A stretch of DNA of 10,235 nt, taken from NCBI GenBank assembly GCA_025201865.1, contig MU602892.1, positions 1-10,235 on the forward strand, given 5' to 3'. This DNA is from Ramicandelaber brevisporus (taxonomy: Eukaryota; Kickxellomycota; Ramicandelaberales; Ramicandelaberaceae). The notes under the pieces were generated by a model. That model made no database searches. It saw nothing but the letters and a program-made list of their open reading frames with translations, and was not told the origin of the DNA. How positions within the stretch are numbered: the first letter of the stretch is position 1; every line of letters begins with the position of its first letter. The translations under genes were made by a program, and so were the position numbers. Of the stretch, positions 1 to 6,735 are shown one piece after another.

Positions 1-174
1 TCAGACTCAATTAATGATCAATATACCTCTGCTTCTTATCGAATTGTGAATTGTATGACTTTTAGTACTAGCCGCTGGTTAGCTGACCAAAACCTGGAAC
101 ATGTTAGAGACAACTACGCTTATGATTCTATGGTTGTACTGGTAGCTGTCGTTATTTCTACATTGATTAGCTAG
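1..174 (+). CDS. C-terminal end of an unidentified membrane protein (partial, enters from the left)
   Basis: Frame 1 is open from the first base to a TAG at 172-174 and encodes 57 residues. The reading looks protein-like. It is a mixed polar stretch with a single Trp (SRWLADQNLEHVRDNYAYDS) followed by a hydrophobic C-terminal run, MVVLVAVVISTLIS, long enough for part of a membrane helix. The frame stops 78 bp before the IDH1 stop codon on the other strand, a tail-to-tail spacing similar to the 116 bp between TRM9 and the squalene epoxidase gene. I do not recognise the family. The aromatic/charged loop followed by a terminal hydrophobic helix would suit a polytopic transporter such as an ABC half-transporter, but that is a guess. 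The start lies outside the window. Chance openness of 57 codons is possible, so confidence is moderate. Confidence 0.5.
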   Translation, partial: SDSINDQYTSASYRIVNCMTFSTSRWLADQNLEHVRDNYAYDSMVVLVAVVISTLIS

Positions 175-252
175 CATTTACAGAAGAACGATTCACACGT
201 TTTAAAACAGGATAGAAAGTAAGATTGCCATTAAATGAAGTTTTGTTTGTAT

Positions 253-1383
253 TTAAAGAGCAGAAACGACGGCGAGAGTGAAATCGGTGGTAGAGCTCTG
301 GCCACCGAGATCTGGGGTCTTGGTGCCGTTCTTGATGGTATCATAGACAGCCTTCTCAATGCGCTCGGCGTGCTGGTTGAGACCAAGGTGGCGGAGCATC
401 ATGACGGAGCTCAGAATCATGGAGGTTGGGTTGGCAGTGTTGCGGCCCTGGATATCCTTGGCGACGTGTCTGCAGCCTGGCTCGAAGATGGCGTACTCGC
501 TGCCAATGTTGGCGCCTGGGACAATACCTGGAGAGCCGACCAGAGCGGCACCAATGTTGGAGACGATGCTGCCGTACAGGTTTGGCATGACCATGACGTC
601 AAACTGCTGTGGCTTGGCAACCAGTTGCATGGCGGTGTTGTCGACAATCATGTCCTGGAACTTGATGCCAGTGGAGGCGTACTCCTCGGCAACCTTGCGG
701 CAGGTGTTCAGGAACAGACCGTCGGCCAGCTTCATGATGTTGGCCTTGTGCACGCAGGTGACCTTCTTGCGACCGTTCTTCAGAGCGTAGTCGAAGGCGA
801 AGCGAGCAATGCGCTCGGACTTGGCGCGAGTCACAACCTTCAGCGACTCAACAACGCCTGGGTAGGACTGGTGCTCAAGACCAGAGTACTCACCCTCAGT
901 GTTCTCACGCACAATGACAAAGTCAACGCCTTCGTGGCGAGCTGGAGCGCCAGAAATGTTCTTGATCTCAGCAACGGACGCGTAGATATCGAGATCCTTG
1001 CGCATCATGACGTTGAAGGATGGGTGGCCGAGGCTGACGGGAGTGTACAGAATGCCCTTCAGACCAACCTTGTTCCGGCGCAGGGACTCCAGAGCCTGCT
1101 TGAGGCTGGCGTCGCCATCGACGGTGAATCCAGAGACGTCAAATTGTTCCCATTCGACAGGAGTGTTGGCAGCGCGGAAGATGGTCTTGACAGAGGAAGC
1201 AATCTCCTGGCCAATACCATCACCTGGGATAAGAGTGACAGTGAACTTGCCGCCGTACTGCTTTGGTGGCTGGGCGGCGGTCTCGCTGCTGTAGAAGCGG
1301 TAGGTGGTGTTGCTGACAGCTGGAGAGATGCGTGCAGCAGTGGCAGCGCGAGCAAAAGCTGGGCGAAGAGCAGACTTGATCAT
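253..1383 (-). CDS. IDH1: NAD-dependent isocitrate dehydrogenase, regulatory subunit 1, mitochondrial
   Basis: This 376-residue protein is a subunit of the hetero-octameric mitochondrial enzyme that converts isocitrate and NAD+ to 2-oxoglutarate, CO2 and NADH in the TCA cycle. The frame stays open upstream to about 1518, but that extension has only a GTG; the first in-frame ATG is at 1383. From it, residues 1-31 form an Arg/Ala-rich presequence ending RFY before SSE, a typical matrix-peptidase R-3 site. Family motifs follow: FTVTLIPGDGIG (47-58), SFNVMMRKDLDIY (122-134), VIVRENTEGEYSGLEH (156-171), VHKANIMK (211-218), IVDNTAMQ (246-253), EPGCRHVAKDI (301-311) and the terminal GGQSSTTDFT. The metal-binding YGDxxxD of catalytic Idh2 is YGSIVSN here (270-276), which marks the regulatory type. 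Residue 166 is Tyr, whereas yeast Idh1 has Phe. Codon use is strongly biased to C/G-ending codons, suggesting high expression. Confidence 0.95.
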   Translation of the reverse strand: MIKSALRPAFARAATAARISPAVSNTTYRFYSSETAAQPPKQYGGKFTVTLIPGDGIGQEIASSVKTIFRAANTPVEWEQFDVSGFTVDGDASLKQALESLRRNKVGLKGILYTPVSLGHPSFNVMMRKDLDIYASVAEIKNISGAPARHEGVDFVIVRENTEGEYSGLEHQSYPGVVESLKVVTRAKSERIARFAFDYALKNGRKKVTCVHKANIMKLADGLFLNTCRKVAEEYASTGIKFQDMIVDNTAMQLVAKPQQFDVMVMPNLYGSIVSNIGAALVGSPGIVPGANIGSEYAIFEPGCRHVAKDIQGRNTANPTSMILSSVMMLRHLGLNQHAERIEKAVYDTIKNGTKTPDLGGQSSTTDFTLAVVSAL

Positions 1384-1657
1384 TGTTGGCGCTTGAGATT
1401 TCAATCGCAAAGTTTTTTTTTGTCGGTGAGTTTGCAAGTAGGTGGGTGGGGGATGGGGGATGGAGCGTCCTTTCTTTTCAGCGATAACGACTCCCGCAAG
1501 CTGATAACGCTGGTCCACTTATTTGAAAAACAGTAAAGCCAAAAGCCAAAGCCAAAAACAAAAAGAAAAAGAAAAAGAAAAATAAGTAAAGCAAAAGTAG
1601 ACGGTCGTTATTTTTCGCCCTTTTTGGCTTTAAAAGAAAGAAACAAGCTCAACAACG
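1384..1657. promoter_or_regulatory. Divergent promoter between IDH1 and TRM9
   Basis: These 274 bp separate the two start codons and must carry both promoters. Visible features are a T9 run near 1412 just upstream of the IDH1 ATG, a G-rich stretch at 1441-1463 (C-rich in the IDH1 sense), repeated GCCAAA hexamers at 1537-1557, and an A-rich tract with repeated AAAAAG units at 1557-1582 on the TRM9 side. I see no clear TATA box for either gene. The A-rich tract may act as nucleosome-depleting DNA; that is inference. Confidence 0.6.
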
Positions 1658-2407
1658 ATGGCAGCGGGTAAGCCTAAGCCAGTTGCGCTTGACGACACGG
1701 CTGCAGCCAGCTTGACCAGCAGCAATCTCGAGAGCACTCACGTCACTGCCGTTTACAACCGGATCGCGGCTCACTTCAGCCAAACTCGCTACAAAGCATG
1801 GCCGGTCATTGAGCAGTTCCTTAAGGACCAGCCATCAGGCAGCGTCGGTGCTGACATCGGCTGTGGCAACGGTAAATATCTCGGTGTCAATCCGCAGCTA
1901 ACCATGATTGCATCGGATCAAAGCACTGGACTAATTGGCATTTGCAAACAGCGCGGATTCCCCTACTTGGCTGTGGCAGACAACTTGGCATTGCCCTTCC
2001 TGGACGAAGTATTTGATTTTGCGATATCAATTGCAGTCATTCACCACATGTCAACAACGGAGCGAAGGCAGCGTGCAGTTGGAGAAATACTGCGATGCTT
2101 GAAGAGGGATGGAGGCAGACTGTTGATCTTTGTATGGGCACTGGAACAATCAGCCACAGCGAAGCGAGAGTTTTCGGCAGACAAGCAGGACTATTTAGTT
2201 CCCTGGAAGATTCCTGGACAGCCGGCAGTCAAGGAAAATGGAGAAACCAACGAAGAAAATGTACACTACAGGTTCTATCACATGTTTAAGGATGGCGAAC
2301 TGGATCAGCTCGTCAAAGATGCTGGCACCGCTGCAAACCTTCCAATCAAGATTATCGAGCGCGGCTATGATCGAGATAACTGGTTTGTAATAGTTGAGAG
2401 GTGTTAA
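1658..2407 (+). CDS. TRM9: tRNA (carboxymethyluridine-34 5-O) methyltransferase, Trm9 type
   Basis: The 249-residue protein is an S-adenosylmethionine-dependent class I methyltransferase. In yeast, Trm9 with its activator Trm112 adds the last methyl group of mcm5U/mcm5s2U at the wobble uridine of some tRNAs, after Elongator has made cm5U. The family signature is continuous: VYNRIAAHFSQTRYKAWP (32-49), the SAM motif ADIGCGNGKYLGVNP (65-79), an acidic ribose contact in ASDQS (85-89), FDFAISIAVIHHMSTTERR (119-137), FVWALEQ (158-164), and the C-terminal YRFYHMF (204-210) and YDRDNWFVIVE (238-248). It is shorter than the 279-residue yeast protein because the charged linker before YRFYHMF is reduced to about 15 residues. 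There are no introns, and the ATG context (caacgATGg) is good. It converges with the squalene epoxidase gene. Confidence 0.95.
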   Translation: MAAGKPKPVALDDTAAASLTSSNLESTHVTAVYNRIAAHFSQTRYKAWPVIEQFLKDQPSGSVGADIGCGNGKYLGVNPQLTMIASDQSTGLIGICKQRGFPYLAVADNLALPFLDEVFDFAISIAVIHHMSTTERRQRAVGEILRCLKRDGGRLLIFVWALEQSATAKREFSADKQDYLVPWKIPGQPAVKENGETNEENVHYRFYHMFKDGELDQLVKDAGTAANLPIKIIERGYDRDNWFVIVERC

Positions 2408-2419
2408 TCCAAACTAATC

Positions 2420-2470
2420 AAAGGAAAAGGAAAAGGGAAAGGGAAATACGGAAAATACGGAAAAGGGAAG
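2420..2470. repeat. Purine-rich tract in the TRM9 3' region
   Basis: The 116-bp gap between the two convergent stop codons is filled by short AAAAGG/AAAGGG units and two copies of ATACGGAAA. It must hold the 3' ends of both transcripts, so it probably lies in the 3' UTRs. Confidence 0.6.
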
Positions 2471-2523
2471 AGTGGTACAAACGAACAAACATCTTTCTAT
2501 CCATGATGCTTCTTCTATTTTTT

Positions 2524-4080
2524 TTAATCTTTCAATACAGGCATCGCCTCTGGGGAAGAAACACGTCTGCCGAGACTCATGTAAGCTGACGCGGACTGTA
2601 GCCAATTCTTGAGTCCTGTGATCGCACCACCGATGGAGCCGGCGCCAATAGTCATGTTGTAAAGAGACAGCAGGCCACCATTAATCATGACAGAGCGCAT
2701 ATCGGAGCCGTCAGACTCATGGCCATGCATTCGGAAGAACATGGACATGGCCCACTCTGGCTGCATACGGCTCATCTCAAGGAAGCCACGGCGAACGCGC
2801 GCCAAAGCTGGATTGGTTACGGTTGGATCAAAATACAGTGCATACGTGATTTGAGCACCAATGTTGATGTTTGATGCGCGGTTATGGCGGCGCTTGTGTA
2901 GTTCCTTGAGCACAATCTTGCTGTGATCGTCGGCCTCCACGCGATCAACGGATACAGCCTCATCATTTGACACAGCACCGCCGCTGACCTTATCGGCAAC
3001 TTTCAGGTGCTCAGCCAGAATGTTGCGCAGATGAACGACATCCCACAGAGCGACAGTCATTCCCGAGCCAGTGCATGGATTGCGAATGTTGAGGGCATCA
3101 CCAAGAGCAACAACGCCTGGAACAATAATGGGCATTGGAGGCAAGTACAGAGTCTGGTTGACACGCAATGTCTGGTTCTTCAGTGTCTCGCGAATGACAG
3201 CCTTGTTTCCTTCAGGAACACCAGTCAATCCGTCAAGCTCCTTTAGACAGTGATCCAACAACGAGACACCGGTACGAGCCGTGAAGGCGGATGGAGACTC
3301 GTTGAGGTTGAAGAAGACGCGGCATTCAGTCGGCGTGATGCGATACATGGCCATCACATGCGGTTCATCGTAGTAAATGTGGAGGTACTCGTCCATGTGC
3401 TCGGGCATCTTGGGCACCGTTACACTGACCATAACCGATGTGAACTGTGGACGGCATGCGCTGGAAGCCACCGTGGTATCCTCCTTCATCTCAGATCCAT
3501 CTTGGCCAGCCAGAATGGCAAGCTTGCGGCGGAAGTTGGAAAACATGCCATCAGCAATGATCACCAAGCGCGACGCCATTGCGACGCCATTGCCGCCACT
3601 ATTCTTGATAGAGTACTTGACACCCGTGACAACTTCACGGTCGCTGCTGCTACTCTTTTCTGTGACAAAATCTGTAGCAGTTGCCTCGATAATGGTAACA
3701 TTTGGCTCAGCCTTGGCACAGTTGCGCAGCTTGTTGACAAACCGACCGTTGTGGAATCCACGTCCCTTGAGATTCTCGCCCGTGTATGGATTGTGAGTGA
3801 TACCAAACTTGACATTATCGCCACCATTGCCGTGGAACATCTGGCCCATAACCGGGACAGCATCAATACCCTCGATGCAGTCACCCAAACCGAGTTCGAG
3901 CAGAGCGTCAACTCCACCGTCTGTTAACACCTCGCCAACGACGCGGTCGGGTGGAGACATATCGCGCTCGATCACGCAGACGCGAGTGCCGAGTTGGCCG
4001 AGTGCAGCAGCCAGTGGAGCGCCTAGCACGCCGGCGCCGACAATAACGTAGTCAAAGTGTTGTTTCTGTATCTGTGACAT
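2524..4080 (-). CDS. ERG1: Squalene epoxidase (squalene monooxygenase) family, divergent
   Basis: This 518-residue FAD monooxygenase matches squalene epoxidase, which oxidises squalene to 2,3-oxidosqualene using O2 and NADPH at the ER or lipid droplets in sterol synthesis. Visible order: FAD dinucleotide motif VIVGAGVLGAPLA (12-24), IERD (37-40), PDRVVGE (44-50), GRGFHNGRF (106-114), the DG motif IIADGMFSNFRRK (174-186), and the second FAD motif LGDALNIRNPCTGSGMTVAL (326-345). The start has almost no extension before the FAD fold, as in yeast. Several positions invariant in the family as I know it are changed: ELxQPGG reads EVLTDGG, GDALNMRHPLTGGGMTV reads GDALNIRNPCTGSGMTV, and the pocket Tyr, Leu and Phe positions read Gln80, Thr412 and Tyr416. 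The C-terminal membrane region is only weakly hydrophobic. It may be the main Erg1 of a divergent lineage or a paralogue with another substrate. Family confidence is high; orthology is less certain. Confidence 0.82.
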   Translation of the reverse strand: MSQIQKQHFDYVIVGAGVLGAPLAAALGQLGTRVCVIERDMSPPDRVVGEVLTDGGVDALLELGLGDCIEGIDAVPVMGQMFHGNGGDNVKFGITHNPYTGENLKGRGFHNGRFVNKLRNCAKAEPNVTIIEATATDFVTEKSSSSDREVVTGVKYSIKNSGGNGVAMASRLVIIADGMFSNFRRKLAILAGQDGSEMKEDTTVASSACRPQFTSVMVSVTVPKMPEHMDEYLHIYYDEPHVMAMYRITPTECRVFFNLNESPSAFTARTGVSLLDHCLKELDGLTGVPEGNKAVIRETLKNQTLRVNQTLYLPPMPIIVPGVVALGDALNIRNPCTGSGMTVALWDVVHLRNILAEHLKVADKVSGGAVSNDEAVSVDRVEADDHSKIVLKELHKRRHNRASNINIGAQITYALYFDPTVTNPALARVRRGFLEMSRMQPEWAMSMFFRMHGHESDGSDMRSVMINGGLLSLYNMTIGAGSIGGAITGLKNWLQSASAYMSLGRRVSSPEAMPVLKD

Positions 4081-4124
4081 CTCCTGGGAAGTGCTGAGAG
4101 GATAATGTGAAAGTCTTCAAATAA

Positions 4125-4148
4125 TGAGAAGGTGAGAAGGTGAGAAGA
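4125..4148. repeat. Three tandem 8-bp units (tgagaagg)
   Basis: The units tgagaagg, tgagaagg and tgagaaga follow each other exactly. In the sense of the squalene epoxidase gene they are a CCTTCTCA repeat 45-68 bp before the ATG, so they probably lie in the 5' UTR or core promoter. Confidence 0.8.
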
Positions 4149-4227
4149 TGGAAAATGGCTTTGGGTTGTTGTTGTTGTGAGTTGGCTGCTCGAATAGAAA
4201 GCAAGGCATCAATATGTGTGACACCTC

Positions 4228-4235
4228 CTTTTATA
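4228..4235 (-). promoter_or_regulatory. TATA box for the squalene epoxidase gene
   Basis: The minus strand reads TATAAAAG, a perfect TATA consensus, 148 bp upstream of the ATG at 4080. The distance allows a 5' UTR of about 50-100 nt, normal for fungi. Confidence 0.6.
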
Positions 4236-4265
4236 ACCTGCCGGTCAGTGCACGGCATGCTTGCA

Positions 4266-4330
4266 AAGAGAGAGAGAGAGGTAGAGAGAGGGAGACACAA
4301 AAGAAAGAGAGAGAGAGAGAGAAAGAGGGA
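4266..4330. repeat. GA microsatellite, interrupted
   Basis: Two (GA)n blocks of roughly 14 and 18 bp are joined by imperfect purine sequence, making a nearly pure polypurine tract of 65 bp about 190 bp upstream of the squalene epoxidase gene. Such tracts are typical GAGA-like or triplex-capable promoter DNA; a role here is inference. Confidence 0.85.
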
Positions 4331-4610
4331 CTCTCACATCTTGAGCATGTACTGGAAGCGGCACCACACAATACAATCGCAGCAGCAATGGCGTGGGGCT
4401 CCGGCTTGACATTCTGCATGCAGCCTTACAGCGACAACAGCCCTTTTTGGCTGTATTGGGGAGGGGGAATGGCAGTGTACACAAACGTCGATCATCGACT
4501 CTAGCACAATTCGGGTTGAGACGGGCGGATCCGACTGCACTGTGGCATAGTTGCACAACCTCACATGACTGTCACAGAATAATACTTAAAAGTTTGGAAG
4601 ACGCCAAAAG

Positions 4611-4760
4611 TTATGGAATAATTTTTTCTACCAAAATTTGCGACAGTGAATCTTCTAGTAAGAAGGGGGGATAGCTGCGGACCCGACCAAGACTGGGACG
4701 AGCGTCGCCAAGAAAGTCGATGCGATGCTGATTTGGGCCGACTGAGCCGCCGAAGGTCAT
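4611..4760 (-). CDS. Candidate small ORF of 49 codons between NUF2 and the squalene epoxidase gene
   Basis: On the minus strand an ATG at 4760 opens a 49-residue frame ending in TAA at 4611-4613. It begins MTFGGSVGPNQHRIDFLGDA and ends in a Leu/Ile-rich segment (LEDSLSQILVEKIIP). The 5' half (about 4671-4770) is clearly richer in G+C than the AT-rich DNA around it and uses GGC, GTC, CGC and CCC codons like IDH1. A TATAAG sequence lies about 30 bp upstream on the same strand (4789-4794), and CATTCGCAG sits directly before the ATG and resembles a splice acceptor. It could be a small gene, a distal exon, or a chance frame; both other strand readings are also open locally because of the G+C content. 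I do not recognise the product. Confidence 0.3.
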   Translation of the reverse strand: MTFGGSVGPNQHRIDFLGDARPSLGRVRSYPPFLLEDSLSQILVEKIIP

Positions 4761-4819
4761 GTCTGCGAATGGAGAGTGTTAAAATAAACTTATATTAAAC
4801 AACAAAGACAGTAAAGTGG

Positions 4820-4879
4820 AAGAAAGAATGAAAGAAAGAAAGAATGAAAGAAAGAAAGAATGAAAGAAAGAAAGAAAAA
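4820..4879. repeat. GAAA minisatellite with a 16-bp period
   Basis: The unit gaatgaaagaaagaaa repeats about three and a half times and begins only a few bases past the NUF2 stop. In the NUF2 mRNA it would be a pyrimidine-rich (UUUC)n tract at the start of the 3' UTR. Confidence 0.85.
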
Positions 4880-4885
4880 CACGAA

Positions 4886-6310
4886 TTATACACGGAGTGC
4901 AGACTCAAGCGTGGCGACATATTGCTCGATCTGAGCATGGAGCTTGTTGTAAGCGTCTTGGAGACTTTTCATCTTGATTTCAGTATTGTGACGCACTTCG
5001 TTCATCTTCTTGTCATACTCCTTCATTTCCTTGCGCAGCTCTTCCAATTCGCCATCCACCTTCTTGCGCTCCGAAGCCGACACTGCATACTTGTTCTGCA
5101 GTTCAGCCAAGCGAGCCTTTGACGACTCTGTCTTTGTCTGGGTCATGTTCATAATGCGAGTTAGCTTGTCTTGATTCAAATTGTACATGCGGTCATGACG
5201 CGCCAGCTGGTTGTTCAAGTCGCGCAGATCGGTCTTCACTCTGTCAATGTCAGAGGCAGTCAGCATAACTCGCTCATAAGTCTCGGCAACTGCCTTGCGC
5301 TCCTCGTCAGCGTCAACGAGCACTTTGGTACAATTCTTGATGTCATCGCACACTGCTGCCAGCATTCCAAGGCGACCGTGCAGTTCCTGAGCCTTCCGCT
5401 CCTGTGCCGCAATTCCACCTTTGATACGCTCAATGTCATCGCGCAATTTTGCCAGATCAGCCTCCAGCTTCTCAGGCTCCGGCACGATGCGACTCTCGAT
5501 GGCTTCAATTTCTTTGATGAGCTCTGTGATCTGAATCTGCTGAGCACCGGTTTCTTCCTTGAACTTGAGCTTCTCCATCTTCAATACTTCACGATGAGCA
5601 CTAATCTCATGCTGTTTTCTATTTGCTTCAGCCACCTGATCACGAATATCATCATTTTGCTTCTTCAATTTGATAACGTCAGGCTCCTCCTTTTTGCGCT
5701 GATTTTTAATCGACTCAATATCTTTTGTCAACATTAGGCACTGCTGCTGTAATTCAATTTGCTTATTTTGCAATTCTGCGGCCTGATGTTCATACTTTGA
5801 AGTGATATCCAGATTGCCTTCTCTATATCTCGCAAAATTCAACAAGTGAGTCAATTGTCTACGGAGTCTCGTTGGTTCAGGCTTAAATATATCTCTCAGC
5901 GAGAAGTCTTCAACTCCAATATCATTCATCATTCGTGTAAATCGTCTGATATATGCCAGCATGGTTAGCGCATCTGCATAAATCTCTGGGTACTGCTCAA
6001 TCATTGTTGCTGCATAAGCCTCACTCTCGCGATAACTATCCGGATCAATGGACAGCAAAATCTCTCCAAATGCAACAAATATCTGCCAGACACTTGATGG
6101 ATTGGGCTTTGCCAAGTCAGCGTCCGTAAAGTCAATATTGAGAACGCGAAGCAGTGAAATAATCTCTGAGCTCTTCATGATCGGGAGTGAGATGTAGTTG
6201 CGTGGTTGTTGCGAAGAGAACAGCGACTGTGATTGTTGCTGTTGTTGCTGTTGCTGTTGCTGTTGCTGAGACAGCATCGTCATACGGCTCGGCGTACGTG
6301 GTGCAAACAT
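4886..6310 (-). CDS. NUF2: Kinetochore protein Nuf2 (Ndc80 complex)
   Basis: The 474-residue protein matches Nuf2, which pairs with Ndc80 and docks onto Spc24-Spc25 to bind spindle microtubules at kinetochores. Residues 1-37 are a low-complexity leader with 12 consecutive Gln (15-26). Residues 38-165 match the Nuf2 calponin-homology head, from NYISLPIMKSSEIISLLRVL through SLRDIFKPEPTRLRRQLTHL to NFARYREGN, where animal Nuf2 has NFIHFREAC. From about 170 to the end it is almost unbroken charged coiled coil, with the PEPEKLE element near residue 285 resembling PEKLK in human Nuf2. The length is normal for the family (human 464, yeast 451). There are no introns. The ATG at 6310 is the first of three close in-frame ATGs (residues 1, 10, 12); starting at the later ones would only shorten the leader. 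Confidence 0.92.
   Translation of the reverse strand: MFAPRTPSRMTMLSQQQQQQQQQQQQSQSLFSSQQPRNYISLPIMKSSEIISLLRVLNIDFTDADLAKPNPSSVWQIFVAFGEILLSIDPDSYRESEAYAATMIEQYPEIYADALTMLAYIRRFTRMMNDIGVEDFSLRDIFKPEPTRLRRQLTHLLNFARYREGNLDITSKYEHQAAELQNKQIELQQQCLMLTKDIESIKNQRKKEEPDVIKLKKQNDDIRDQVAEANRKQHEISAHREVLKMEKLKFKEETGAQQIQITELIKEIEAIESRIVPEPEKLEADLAKLRDDIERIKGGIAAQERKAQELHGRLGMLAAVCDDIKNCTKVLVDADEERKAVAETYERVMLTASDIDRVKTDLRDLNNQLARHDRMYNLNQDKLTRIMNMTQTKTESSKARLAELQNKYAVSASERKKVDGELEELRKEMKEYDKKMNEVRHNTEIKMKSLQDAYNKLHAQIEQYVATLESALRV
6233..6268 (-). repeat. CAG/CAA repeat encoding (Gln)12 in NUF2
   Basis: Twelve Gln codons in a row, largely alternating CAG and CAA, code for residues 15-26. The alternation limits slippage compared with a pure CAG run. 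Nuf2 proteins I know of do not carry such a tract before the head domain. Confidence 0.9.
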
Positions 6311-6365
6311 TGTGTTGTTGTTGTTGTTGTAGTAGTAGTTATAACAGTTGCAGCTGTGGTACTTG

Positions 6366-6373
6366 TTATATAA
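6366..6373 (-). promoter_or_regulatory. TATA-like palindrome upstream of NUF2
   Basis: TTATATAA reads the same on both strands and sits 56 bp from the NUF2 ATG, so it suits NUF2 best, although it could serve either direction. Confidence 0.4.
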
Positions 6374-6525
6374 TTGTGTGTGATTATATTTCTTGTTGTT
6401 TGTTTAGTGCTGCAGTTTCTGTGAGTGCTGATGAGTGAGTGGAAATGCTTGTTTGTTTATTTTGATTTTCTCAACCTGAACGAGAGAAACGAAACAAACA
6501 GGCAAAGAAACACTCGTCTTTCTCG

Positions 6526-6572
6526 GTTTGTTGTTATTGTTGTTATTGTTGTTTTGTTGTTGTTTTGTTTTT
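6526..6572. repeat. Interrupted GTT/ATT triplet repeat
   Basis: Runs of TTG/TTA triplets with occasional four-base steps (TTTTG) form a T-rich, C-free tract on the plus strand. Confidence 0.8.
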
Positions 6573-6735
6573 CGGTTGATCCTCTGCTCTATCTTCATAA
6601 ACCACATCGACGCACAACCGAAAAAGAAAAAGAAAGAAAGCACACGCGTACAAAGCAGCGTAGAAAGGAAAACACCCTGTGGACCCTGTTGTCATCTACC
6701 AGTATTGACATCCTCTTCTTCCTATCCACTTGGCT

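Larger units (their letters stand above)
4081..4610. promoter_or_regulatory. Upstream region of the squalene epoxidase gene
   Basis: I see no coding region in these 530 bp. They hold, moving away from the gene, an 8-bp triplicate, a TATA box, a GA microsatellite and two short palindromes (4487-4499 and 4526-4533). The open frames here have no ATG in good context and are low-complexity. I looked for the yeast Upc2 sterol element (TCGTATA or TCGTTTA) on both strands and did not see one. Confidence 0.6.
6311..6735. promoter_or_regulatory. Divergent promoter between NUF2 and the WD40 gene
   Basis: This 425-bp gap separates the NUF2 ATG from the proposed first-exon ATG of the WD40 gene. For NUF2, a TTATATAA palindrome at 6366-6373 lies about 56 bp upstream of the ATG and is a good TATA candidate. 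The NUF2 leader is rich in CAA/CTA triplets. On the WD40 side there is a (GTT)n-rich tract at 6526-6572 and purine-rich DNA at 6619-6670, but no clear TATA box. Confidence 0.55.

Noticed and set aside
1384-1518. 45-residue N-terminal extension of Idh1
   Set aside because: The frame is open but begins with GTG, not ATG. The ATG at 1383 starts a normal mitochondrial presequence.
235-1536. 433-codon frame antisense to IDH1
   Set aside because: It covers IDH1 in full and codes for nothing recognisable. The strong codon bias of IDH1 removes codons whose complements are stops, so a long antisense frame is expected.
3250-3927. 225-codon frame antisense to the squalene epoxidase gene
   Set aside because: Shadow of a real coding region; no domain, no promoter.
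4214-4504. 96-codon frame over the GA repeat
   Set aside because: Low-complexity Arg/Glu reading of a microsatellite inside a promoter, with no family resemblance.
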